From: Planctomycetes bacterium RBG_16_43_13
Lineage (GTDB): Bacteria; Planctomycetota; MHYJ01
DNA: 8,305 bases
Reading direction: 5' to 3'
Assembly (NCBI GenBank): GCA_001828445.1
Contig: MHYJ01000165.1
Location: 1 to 8,305 of the forward strand
Shown: positions 1 through 5,841 of the stretch, one piece after another
Layout of the letters: every line of letters begins with the position of its first letter
How positions within the stretch are numbered: the stretch's first letter is position 1
Translations under genes and position numbers: made by a program
Notes under the pieces: model-generated
Told to the model about the DNA's origin: nothing
The model's database searches: none
What the model saw: only the letters and a program-made list of their open reading frames with translations

Positions 1-301
1 CTGCCTTGTTGGAGGAACGGACATGGTTCAATGCCACCTGGATTACCCTCTGGAACCCGATGGTCTCCTCCGGATAAACTCCTGACTTATCCGTAACAAG
101 AGGAATGTTTTTACGGAAATAATCTTCTATGGCTGATTTTATACCCGACACATTCCCGCCGCAATTCACAATGATGTTTACCCCTAATGCATCGTGAAGA
201 AGGGCATACAGGAGATGTTCAACAGTCAGGTATTCATGATGCCTGACCCTGGCATCGATTATTGTGGCCTCAATTATAAGTTCCAGTTCCTTATTAATCA
301 T
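1..301 (-). CDS. clpA: ATP-dependent Clp protease ATP-binding subunit ClpA, N-terminal part (truncated by window edge)
   Basis: This is the first 100 codons of ClpA, the AAA+ unfoldase that feeds substrates into the ClpP peptidase in the cytoplasm. The protein begins MINKELELIIEATI and carries EYLTVEHLLYALL, then GFQRVIQVALNHVRSS. These are the hallmarks of the double-helical Clp N domain that docks ClpS, as in E. coli ClpA (LNQELEL, TVEHLLLALL, SFQRVLQRA). The two AAA+ modules lie outside the window. The ATG at 301-299 overlaps the clpS stop (TGA 300-298) as ATGA, so translation is probably coupled and the order is clpS then clpA. I see no sign of damage. The TVEHLL motif and the clpS linkage distinguish it from ClpB or ClpC. 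Confidence 0.95.
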   Translation of the reverse strand, partial: MINKELELIIEATIIDARVRHHEYLTVEHLLYALLHDALGVNIIVNCGGNVSGIKSAIEDYFRKNIPLVTDKSGVYPEETIGFQRVIQVALNHVRSSNKA

Positions 302-609
302 GTCTTCTCCATTTTGCATTTCAGTGGGAAAGCATGCTCCTCTGCAAGCCTGTGCACCTTATCCACCTTTGTCACCGCTATATCCCTAGTAAATATACCC
401 GCCAGACCCTTCCCTTTATTATGTACATGTAGCATTATCTGGGTGGCCTCAACGGATGACTTATGAAAGACCCTCTCAAGGACATGCACAACAAAATCCA
501 TAGTCGTATAGTCATCATTCAACAGGAAAACACTGTAATATGGGGGCTTCCTGGTCTTATGCTCAACCTTTTCCTCAATTTCTTGAATTGTCTTATGCTT
601 GCTATCCAT
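298..609 (-). CDS. clpS: ClpS, N-end-rule adaptor of ClpAP
   Basis: This 103-residue cytoplasmic adaptor recognises N-degron substrates (Leu, Phe, Tyr or Trp at the N-terminus) and hands them to ClpA. The motif YSVFLLNDDYTTMDFVVHVL at residues 25-44 holds N31, D32 and the gatekeeper M37, which correspond to N34, D35 and M40 of E. coli ClpS. IMLHVH at 58-63 supplies H63 (E. coli H66). FTRDIAVTK and a C-terminal PLKCKME complete the family pattern. The length is typical. The first 20 residues are charged and probably flexible, as expected for the arm that delivers substrate to ClpA. The stop overlaps the clpA start. No Shine-Dalgarno sequence precedes the ATG; a TATAAT box ends 7 bases upstream instead, so the mRNA may be nearly leaderless. 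Confidence 0.97.
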   Translation of the reverse strand: MDSKHKTIQEIEEKVEHKTRKPPYYSVFLLNDDYTTMDFVVHVLERVFHKSSVEATQIMLHVHNKGKGLAGIFTRDIAVTKVDKVHRLAEEHAFPLKCKMEKT

Positions 610-616
610 TTTTTAT

Positions 617-645
617 ATTATACTAAGAAAATGCGTGAAAGGAAA
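617..645 (-). promoter_or_regulatory. Probable clpS promoter, nearly leaderless
   Basis: On the minus strand a perfect TATAAT (622-617) lies 7 bases before the clpS ATG. A weak -35 candidate, TTTCCT (645-640), is 17 bases further up. A start 6-7 bases after the -10 box would fall at or next to the ATG. That fits the absence of any AGGAGG-like sequence. The -35 matches consensus at only three positions. Confidence 0.4.
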
Positions 646-771
646 TAGTATTACTGCTTCGGAAAATAGACATTGACTTTCTCTAATTCTCCCTCTCCCT
701 TGGCGGGATTTATACCCGGCGTGATAGGGTGAAGTCGGCAATCTGCGGAGCGGCTACCCCTGCCAAATTCC

Positions 772-799
772 TTGACAACTTTAGTTATGTGCTGATAAT
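772..799 (+). promoter_or_regulatory. Sigma70-type promoter of the DUF4160-DUF2442 pair
   Basis: A consensus TTGACA (772-777) is followed after 16 bases by GATAAT (794-799), five of six matches to TATAAT. The gene start is 22 bases further on, preceded by AGAAAGGAG (804-812). Confidence 0.6.
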
Positions 800-820
800 C
801 TCCAGAAAGGAGTTCAAGAT

Positions 821-1087
821 ATGCCGACTATAAGCATGTTTTATGGGATAATTGTTAGAATGTATTGCGGGAAGGCTGAGCACAACCCGCCTCATTTCCA
901 TGCATACTATCAGGATTATAAGGCGGTAGTGGATATAACAACTTGTGACATCATTGATGGGAATCTGCCTTCAAAGCAGGCAAAGCTTGTTTTGGCGTGG
1001 GCGGAACTTCACAAAGATGAATTGGCAGCCGACTGGGTGCTGGCTTCAAAAGGCGAGTTGCCGTTTAAGATTGAACCGCTCAAATAA
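821..1087 (+). CDS. DUF4160 domain protein
   Basis: This small protein of 88 residues starts MPTISMFYGIIVRMYCGKAE and contains HNPPHFHAYY, the defining pattern of the DUF4160 family (roughly x-I-x-M-Y, then H-x-PPHFH). The distal part, LPSKQAKLVLAWAELHKDEL, is also typical. An AGAAAGGAG ribosome site lies 8 bases before the ATG, which settles the start. The neighbour 16 bases downstream encodes DUF2442, and the two families are often found as adjacent pairs. From that pairing they are often suspected of forming a toxin-antitoxin-like module. The biochemical activity is unknown, and I see no nuclease motif. The conserved histidines in PPHFH could bind metal or nucleotide; that is inference. 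Confidence 0.9.
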   Translation: MPTISMFYGIIVRMYCGKAEHNPPHFHAYYQDYKAVVDITTCDIIDGNLPSKQAKLVLAWAELHKDELAADWVLASKGELPFKIEPLK

Positions 1088-1103
1088 GCGAGGAGGTGTT
1101 GAT

Positions 1104-1334
1104 ATGTATATCGGTGTAAAAAACGTACGGCCTTTATCTGACTTCAAACTGGCTATTACCTTTGAAGATGGCGCGGAAAAGCTGTTTGATGCAAAACCAT
1201 ATCTTGAGAAAGGCATTTTCAGGGAATTGAAGGACGAGAAGCTTTTTAATTCAGTCCACGTGAGCTTTGATACCATCGAATGGGACAATGGAGCGGATTT
1301 AGACCCTGAACTGCTGTTTACTGAAAGCAGATGA
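1104..1334 (+). CDS. DUF2442 domain protein
   Basis: This 76-residue protein starts MYIGVKNVRPLSDFKLAITF and continues EDGAEKLFDAKPYLEKGIF. This is the DUF2442 signature: a short beta-rich domain with V-x-P-L-x(3)-L-x-I-x-F-x-(D/N)-G, then FD and a GIF-like turn. WDNGADLDPELLF near the C-terminus matches the family's W-x-(N/D)-G-x-DL-x-P-(D/E)-x-L. An AGGAGG (1091-1096) seven bases before the ATG fixes the start, although the frame is open further upstream inside the previous gene. It follows the DUF4160 gene by 16 bases and is surely co-transcribed. The function is unproven. Some DUF2442 proteins are annotated as antitoxin-like partners, so a binding partner for the DUF4160 protein is the simplest guess. 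Confidence 0.88.
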   Translation: MYIGVKNVRPLSDFKLAITFEDGAEKLFDAKPYLEKGIFRELKDEKLFNSVHVSFDTIEWDNGADLDPELLFTESR

Positions 1335-1350
1335 TTTTGAACCTGCTATT

Positions 1351-1480
1351 AGAAGTGGTTTTGTCGGCGAGGTGGATTGAAATTTAAACAGGGGGTTGTC
1401 CCTGGATTTCCTATTATTGGCAGAAGCGGTTTTGTCGGAGTGGAGATGGAAATTTAAACAAGGGGTTCTCCCTTGGTTCC
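1351..1480 (+). repeat. Two 60-bp imperfect direct repeats, each with a short hairpin
   Basis: Copy 1 runs from about 1351 to 1411 and copy 2 from 1422 to 1480, with starts 71 bases apart. Both read AGAAG-Y-GGTTTTGTCGG near the left end and GAAATTTAAACA in the middle. Both then carry a hairpin: CAGGG/CCCTG (1389-1393 with 1400-1404) in copy 1 and CAAGGG/CCCTTG (1459-1464 with 1470-1475) in copy 2. The additional A in the left arm of copy 2 is matched by an additional T in its right arm, so the pairing is kept. No reading frame explains the repeat. Confidence 0.75.
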
Positions 1481-1495
1481 ACTGGTGGTTGTAGC

Positions 1496-1514
1496 TGGGG
1501 TTCTCATGTCCCCA
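1496..1514. repeat. Third, degenerate hairpin of the same series
   Basis: TGGGG (1496-1500) pairs with CCCCA (1510-1514) across a 9-base loop. The string GGGGTTCTC at 1497-1505 is identical to 1462-1470 in the preceding repeat copy. It is therefore probably a decayed third unit, though its flanks no longer align. Confidence 0.4.
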
Positions 1515-1521
1515 AAAGAAA

Positions 1522-1558
1522 GTCATCCCCGACAATGATTGACGCAATCGGGGATGAC
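1522..1558. repeat. REP-like palindrome with 11-bp perfect arms
   Basis: GTCATCCCCGA (1522-1532) is repeated in inverse as TCGGGGATGAC (1548-1558) around a 15-base loop. A/T flanks sit on both sides. No poly-T follows on either strand, so it is not a classic terminator. Its form is that of a dispersed REP or MITE-like unit. Confidence 0.7.
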
Positions 1559-1579
1559 ATCGTGTTATGGATTATCCAC

Positions 1580-1819
1580 TCAAACTGAGAATGTGGGTAA
1601 CTGCACACTTGATGCCGCAGAGCTATCGATGACCATAATAGATCTCCTCGGCGAGGAATCAGCGTAATCATGATGCTCCATGTGATGCATGTCATGATGA
1701 AGGCTGCCCGCAACACAGAAGCTGCTCACATCAAAACTATCACATCTCCCACCTAAGGGTTCTCCACCGTGCAGTACATTAACTAAAATCAACGGAATTA
1801 CTAATTTTTTATGATTCAT
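1580..1819 (-). CDS. Possible exported His-rich small protein
   Basis: I do not recognise this frame. From the ATG at 1819-1817 it encodes 79 residues: MNHKK, then a hydrophobic stretch LVIPLILVNVL that could be a short signal peptide. Next come two cysteines (CDSFDVSSFC) and a histidine/methionine-rich run, HHDMHHMEHHD, that would suit binding of copper, nickel or zinc. An AAGGA lies 8 bases before this ATG; an ATG nine bases further upstream has the AAGG directly against it and is less likely. Against it: the stop lies close to a palindrome, there is no partner gene, and the DNA is rich in CAT/ATG steps that could create histidines by chance. It could be spurious. Confidence 0.3.
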   Translation of the reverse strand: MNHKKLVIPLILVNVLHGGEPLGGRCDSFDVSSFCVAGSLHHDMHHMEHHDYADSSPRRSIMVIDSSAASSVQLPTFSV

Positions 1820-2299
1820 TATCTCCATCCTTTTTTTGATTATTTAATAAAAGTCATACTGTGCTCGCTCTACTAAGCCACATTGCATATTGTATGTATT
1901 CTTGAATTTGGTGGTGAGCGACATGCTGCTTGGTTGGCGCGTGGTATTTTTAGATCGCATTGAAGTGACTGCATAGTTTTTCTCCTTTTTTGATTTTAGT
2001 AATCTTGCCATCTCTTCTATCTATCTATACTGAAGTTTTGATAAAACTTTTTCCTAAAAGAAGAAAATGATCAATTTTGTCAAGGGCAGCCTCCAATGTT
2101 GTCCAATTCCATTCACCCCCTTGTTAAGGGTGGACGAGAATTCCTCTCTTAGAAAAAGAGTGGGCTGGTAAGATTCCCAAAGTTTCATTTGGTCATTTTG
2201 AATGCTAAGAGGTAAATTGTATGATATAAACTGTTCAAAAAGGGTGAAAAATAATTTTTTCATACCTGCTACATGGCCTTAAAAAGAGGGCAAGGGAGT

Positions 2300-2348
2300 A
2301 ATCGGGGACGGGTTCGCCCTCGGTTGTGTACTGCCTTCCCCGGCAGTA
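2300..2348 (+). repeat. GGGGACGGGTTC repeat module (copy 1) with adjacent hairpin
   Basis: AATCGGGGACGGGTTCG (2300-2316) followed by CGGTTGT is the same module as at 6858-6886; the 17-base core is identical and the next 14 bases are similar. Directly after it TACTGCC (2329-2335) pairs with GGCAGTA (2342-2348) across a TTCCCC loop. The inverted partner arm present in the second copy is absent here. Confidence 0.65.
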
Positions 2349-2397
2349 AAGTTCAAGGCTAAAAAATACCAAAATCATGTGAATTAAAAAGATCGGA

Positions 2398-2406
2398 TGC
2401 TATAAT
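2398..2406 (+). promoter_or_regulatory. Extended -10 promoter
   Basis: TGCTATAAT is a perfect extended -10 element. No good -35 lies 17 bases upstream (TGTGAA at 2378), which is common when TGn is present. The gene start follows 38 bases later behind AAGGAGGT. Confidence 0.55.
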
Positions 2407-2444
2407 GGCGACTTGATTTAATAAAATATAAAGGAGGTATTCCA

Positions 2445-2726
2445 ATGACAATAAACATAGGGAGTGCTCTATTCGCAATTCTTCAAGGACTCAAAGGCAC
2501 GCTCATGGCAGATAATTCACCGTTTCCTAATACTAAACTTAGGGTTCAATGCATAGATCGCGTCTGCAACTGCTTGCTTGATGGGAACGCGGTAGCTGCA
2601 CAGGACTTGACGGACATTATGGGTTTCTGTTCCTCTATCCGAAGAAGAACGAAAACAGGATATGAGAAGACGGCTATTGATGTCATTGATTGTTATCTAT
2701 CTGCGATAGAAAAGGAACAGCAGTAG
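2445..2726 (+). CDS. Small protein of unknown function
   Basis: I do not recognise this 93-residue protein. The start is firm: a near-perfect AAGGAGGT (2431-2438) lies 6 bases before the ATG, with an extended -10 promoter upstream. The N-terminus, MTINIGSALFAILQGLKGTL, is an amphipathic, mildly hydrophobic segment, not a clear signal peptide. The remainder is mixed alpha-helical with three cysteines (CIDRVCNCLL) in a short span, a fourth in GFCSS and a fifth in DVIDCYL. A basic RRRTK patch sits at about residue 66. No membrane anchor or catalytic motif is visible. The next gene begins 190 bases downstream and may share the transcript. The clear translation signals argue for a real gene despite its small size. 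Confidence 0.65.
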   Translation: MTINIGSALFAILQGLKGTLMADNSPFPNTKLRVQCIDRVCNCLLDGNAVAAQDLTDIMGFCSSIRRRTKTGYEKTAIDVIDCYLSAIEKEQQ

Positions 2727-2916
2727 CAATGGGGGACAGCGTCTGAAAAGAGGCCGCAATTTTTTCCCTGACAGAGTTGGAGGAGTCAAGCAGTGTTAAA
2801 CAATATCGAGAGGAATGCTTTAAATGATGGGTACTTGGATAAGTATTAATCATCCTATCTGAATTTGAGGATGGGATAGATGAAGCATATTGCATGCGCT
2901 TTGTGTGGTGGAAAAA

Positions 2917-3924
2917 ATGCCAAAGTATAAAGTAGATGTGTCGTTACTATCCGACCTAATAAATGAGGAGACGCATGGATGGGAATACCATCTCAACGGG
3001 GCTAACTTCTTCACCAACTATCTCCTGTCCGACAAAAAGCTTCGTTGCAGCAGCATTCTTGCAAAGTGCGAGGATGTATTGGCCTACTGGTATAAGCCTC
3101 CCGAAGATCGTGCCCCAGATCCGAATTACGAGCAAGTATTGGCCGTTATGGCACTCGGGGTCATAGGTAAGGCATTATTCTTCTTGGACGATCCAATTCC
3201 TAAAAGTCAATTACGAAATGAATTGCGTCGGCTTGCGAACGACCCTAAGCAACTGATAGGTAACTTTTTTCTCTTCTATCTTGTCGGCCTGCTCACAAGT
3301 CAAAAATGTAAGGTTGACTTTGTCATTGAGGAGAGCAGGCCGACACCCGATTTGAGGATATCGGATGGGCCATTATTTTACTTTATAGAGGCAAATGCAC
3401 GGCAACCTTATCGGGCTATTGATGATGATGTTAAATCCCAACGGGAACAGATCAAGGCACTCCTTGAGGAAAAATTGCTGAAATTTTCAGATAAGCGATA
3501 CAGACCTGGAATCATAGCAGGGGAGCTCTCTCGTGTAATATCGCTGTATAATTCGGATGGGTGTCAGTGTGGCCCAAAGCTTCTCCGTGTGACGAATGAG
3601 CAGTTGCCACCGGGTGTGAAGATTTACCATCTTGAACGAGATGCGGAGTGGTCAAGGAGGGGCGAAAACGTAAATAGCCTTCTGCATCATGTCGTAGAAG
3701 AATTTGCATTACAGGATGATAAGGATCAAATAGTGGGCATTTTTCTTGCGGTGGTTCGCCAACCTTATATTAATTCTACTGGTTCAAGATTGAGGTTCCC
3801 TCGCACCGGATTGCTCGTGATTGACCACCGCGAAGACGCCGAACGTTATGCGGCGTTAAGCAAGACTATCTATACGGTTAATAAGGCGGAAGTACGGCAG
3901 CAACTACTTGGAAACCATGAATAG
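2917..3924 (+). CDS. Unknown 335-residue protein with a PD...ExN motif (possible altered PD-(D/E)xK fold)
   Basis: I do not recognise the family. The protein is soluble and mixed alpha/beta. In the middle, after a helical hydrophobic stretch (FFLFYLVGLL, 117-126), it reads VDFVIEESRPTPDLRI, a short turn SDG, then PLFYFIEANAR. PD145 ... E158-x-N160 has the strand-turn-strand form of the PD-(D/E)xK nuclease core, but asparagine replaces the catalytic lysine. The following helix is charged (KSQREQIKALLEEK). It could thus be an inactive or variant nuclease-like domain; this is inference. I chose the ATG at 2917 for its ATG codon and the weak GGTGG before it. TTG 2890 and GTG 2905/2908 are in frame and possible, and a stop at 2881-2883 bounds them. 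Its TAG stop directly abuts the stop of the convergent regulator gene. Confidence 0.75.
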   Translation: MPKYKVDVSLLSDLINEETHGWEYHLNGANFFTNYLLSDKKLRCSSILAKCEDVLAYWYKPPEDRAPDPNYEQVLAVMALGVIGKALFFLDDPIPKSQLRNELRRLANDPKQLIGNFFLFYLVGLLTSQKCKVDFVIEESRPTPDLRISDGPLFYFIEANARQPYRAIDDDVKSQREQIKALLEEKLLKFSDKRYRPGIIAGELSRVISLYNSDGCQCGPKLLRVTNEQLPPGVKIYHLERDAEWSRRGENVNSLLHHVVEEFALQDDKDQIVGIFLAVVRQPYINSTGSRLRFPRTGLLVIDHREDAERYAALSKTIYTVNKAEVRQQLLGNHE

Positions 3925-4269
3925 TCATCCAACCTTCTTAAATACAACCTTCAAGATATCATGCAGCATTGAAATTTCCTTTATCTTCCTATTTCTTAAA
4001 AAAGAGACCAACTTGGACAATTCCCTTTCAAAAGCTTGATTCTTGGGCTTATGCTCATCGAAGTCAAAGAAGGTTTTTACAGGGACATTAAGGGCCTCAG
4101 CTATTTTTTCAACTGTTTTAAGAGATGGAAACGCCACGCCTCTTTCCATTCGAGAGATGGTTTCCACGCTGACATTAATCTTTTCAGCAAGCCGGGCCTG
4201 TGTAAGCACTTTTGATAACCGGATTTCAGTGATTTTCGCACCGATTCTTTTTTCAATATCTGACGACAT
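3925..4269 (-). CDS. XRE-family helix-turn-helix transcriptional regulator
   Basis: This 114-residue protein carries a Cro/CI-type DNA-binding domain at residues about 8-70. It contains LTQARLAEKINVSVETISRM followed by ERG and PSLKTVEKIAEALNVPVKTFF, the textbook XRE pattern with the recognition helix at about 33-42. The C-terminal 44 residues (KNQAFERELSKLVSFLRNRK onward) are helical and charged and may serve dimerisation; no sensor domain is present. AGAGGAG lies 4 bases before the ATG. It is divergent from the ankyrin lipoprotein gene with 153 bases between the starts, so it may regulate that operon, itself, or both. It converges on the 335-residue gene with zero bases between the stop codons. 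As an alternative it could be an antitoxin-like regulator for that neighbour. Confidence 0.93.
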   Translation of the reverse strand: MSSDIEKRIGAKITEIRLSKVLTQARLAEKINVSVETISRMERGVAFPSLKTVEKIAEALNVPVKTFFDFDEHKPKNQAFERELSKLVSFLRNRKIKEISMLHDILKVVFKKVG

Positions 4270-4300
4270 TCAACTCCTCTGTTCCCGCCCAAGAATAGGC

Positions 4301-4306
4301 AATATA
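4301..4306 (-). promoter_or_regulatory. Possible -10 box of the XRE gene
   Basis: Read on the minus strand, TATATT (4306-4301) matches five of six positions of the -10 consensus, 31 bases before the XRE start codon. No convincing -35 element is seen at 16-18 bases. Confidence 0.3.
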
Positions 4307-4349
4307 AGTTGCTTTTAACAGGAAGTATTACGCCATAAAAAAATATCTA

Positions 4350-4378
4350 TTGACAAATTAATACCATTAAAGTAGCGT
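4350..4378 (+). promoter_or_regulatory. Candidate promoter of the ankyrin operon with an internal inverted repeat
   Basis: A perfect TTGACA (4350-4355) is followed after 17 bases by a poor -10, TAGCGT (4373-4378). Inside the spacer lies the inverted repeat TTAAT-ACC-ATTAA (4358-4370). That placement suits a repressor such as the divergent XRE protein; a weak -10 with a good -35 also fits an activated promoter. Confidence 0.4.
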
Positions 4379-4422
4379 TACAGAAATCTTTAAACTATAA
4401 ATTAAGCAGTTAAGGAGGCTCC

Positions 4423-5841
4423 ATGAAGGCTTTGATAAATGAGCGCTATAAGAGAAAAAGACTGGCGGGATTGTTACTTTTGGCATTAGGTCTTAGCTTA
4501 TCTGCCTGTGACAAAGGCAAAAAGCCCTATGAAGAGGCGGAGGCACAGTTTAGCAAGTCAGATTATGCCGCAGCAAAAAGCAAGGCGGCGGAGGTCGTCC
4601 AGAATTCTCCTCAAAGTAAATATGTTGCTCAGGCAAAAGGACTTAACGAAAAAATTACGCGGGTCGAAGTTCTTTTAAGCACGGCCAAGGAAGCTTTGCA
4701 AATAGAGGATTATAAGCAGGCTATAAAGAATTACGAAGAGATACTGTCCGTAAAGAATAATCCTAAAAACTCTGTAGAGATAGACACTTTGCAGAAAACT
4801 AAAGAAGCATATAAGAAGCAGCTTATGGATGACGGGACGTTACTCTATGTTGATAATGGCGATTATGAAAAGGGAATCGAGTGTTATAAAGAGACCCTTC
4901 GATATTTTCCAAATGATATAAATGCAACAGCAGCATTGAAACAGGCAGAAAGAACTTACTCCAATCTCAAGCAACTTGGGGATGAGGTGATGGAACAGTT
5001 GAGAATATTCGTTCAGGCAGCAGGCACAAGAAACGATGATGTTGCTACCGTGGCAAATGCAAGATACAGAGAATTAGCCAAGTCTTTATATAAAATCAAT
5101 GGTGGAAGACCCTATTTGACATTAAGAATTAACGAATATCTGAGTGAGGGCGAGATAGCATTAAATGACTTCCTTTCGAAATCTAAAGCAGTTCAGCGCG
5201 TGGAAAGACGAGACCAAAGGATTATCGCCGCGGACGACTATAATCACGCACTAACCAAATTTACTGCTAATTATGGCAGACCAGAGGCGTGGCTTGAAGG
5301 GGAAATGAATAAAGTAATGAAGGAAAAGAAAGGTTGGGATATGCTTCCGCTCTATCATGATGATGAAGAAAACCTATCTGATGCTGCGTACAATGGTCAG
5401 TTCAGTATTGTCAGAAGTCTCCTTGCAGCAGGCACAAACGTGAATGCAAAGGATGGCCAGGGCTACACAACATTAAAATGGGCAACACAAAAAGGACATC
5501 TCGAAATAGTCAAGTTATTAATTGAAAGGGGAGCAATACTTGACGCTAAAGACAACACGGGGTGGACCTCTTTAATGTCGGCTGCCAACAGCGGTCATAT
5601 CGAGATAGCCAAATTATTGATCGAGAAAGGAGCGAATATAAATGCAAGCAATAGGGAGGGCTGCACCCCGCTAAGGTTTGCGGCGGCAAATGGGCGTACC
5701 GAAATTGCTAAAATATTAATTGAAAAAGGTGCTGATATAAATGCCAAAGATAATGAAGGTGTAACACCGTTAAAGAGGGCGGTAGAGAAAGGACATAAAG
5801 CAATAGCGGAGTTATTGAGAAGTTATGGGGCAAAGGAATAA
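4423..5841 (+). CDS. Ankyrin-repeat lipoprotein with N-terminal TPR-like helices
   Basis: This is a 472-residue predicted lipoprotein. Residues 1-29 are a signal peptide: basic YKRKR, hydrophobic LAGLLLLALGLSLSA, lipobox LSAC with lipidated Cys29. Asp30 at position +2 is the inner-membrane retention signal in enteric bacteria, so it may stay in the inner membrane facing the periplasm; whether the rule holds here is unknown. Residues about 36-180 hold helical TPR-like pairs (for example EALQIEDYKQAIKNYEEIL and GDYEKGIECYKETLRYFPND). A helical linker follows, and residues 314-472 form five ankyrin repeats of the GxTxLxxAxxxGHxEIxKLLIExGAxxxAxD type. These domains bind proteins and have no catalysis of their own. 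AAGGAGG lies 4 bases before the ATG. The stop overlaps the next start as TAATG, so they are coupled. Confidence 0.9.
   Translation: MKALINERYKRKRLAGLLLLALGLSLSACDKGKKPYEEAEAQFSKSDYAAAKSKAAEVVQNSPQSKYVAQAKGLNEKITRVEVLLSTAKEALQIEDYKQAIKNYEEILSVKNNPKNSVEIDTLQKTKEAYKKQLMDDGTLLYVDNGDYEKGIECYKETLRYFPNDINATAALKQAERTYSNLKQLGDEVMEQLRIFVQAAGTRNDDVATVANARYRELAKSLYKINGGRPYLTLRINEYLSEGEIALNDFLSKSKAVQRVERRDQRIIAADDYNHALTKFTANYGRPEAWLEGEMNKVMKEKKGWDMLPLYHDDEENLSDAAYNGQFSIVRSLLAAGTNVNAKDGQGYTTLKWATQKGHLEIVKLLIERGAILDAKDNTGWTSLMSAANSGHIEIAKLLIEKGANINASNREGCTPLRFAAANGRTEIAKILIEKGADINAKDNEGVTPLKRAVEKGHKAIAELLRSYGAKE

Larger units (their letters stand above)
1820..2444. other. Gene-poor region with repeat fragments
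   Basis: I see no convincing gene in these 625 bases on either strand. The stretch at 1830-2050 is AT-rich with a short TCTA run near 2020. An imperfect inverted repeat of the CACCC...GGGTG kind lies at about 2114-2134. A short minus-strand frame (2263-2054) lacks a usable ribosome site and runs through this repeat. From 2300 on there is a dispersed repeat module, then a hairpin, then the promoter and leader of the gene at 2445. Confidence 0.6.

Noticed and set aside
1351..1480. CRISPR array
   Set aside because: There are only two long, diverged units, no constant short repeat with unique spacers, and no cas genes.
1504..1716. Minus-strand frame beginning MLRAAF overlapping the His-rich frame
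   Set aside because: It runs through the 1522-1558 palindrome and has no ribosome site. The His-rich frame is the better of two weak candidates.
2054..2263. 69-residue minus-strand frame beginning MKKLFF
   Set aside because: The only AGG is against the start codon, the frame crosses an inverted repeat, and the product has no recognisable domain.
2311..2330. tRNA T-loop-like GGTTCGCCC
   Set aside because: No acceptor stem, anticodon arm or CCA context surrounds it; it is part of the repeat module also found at 6858.
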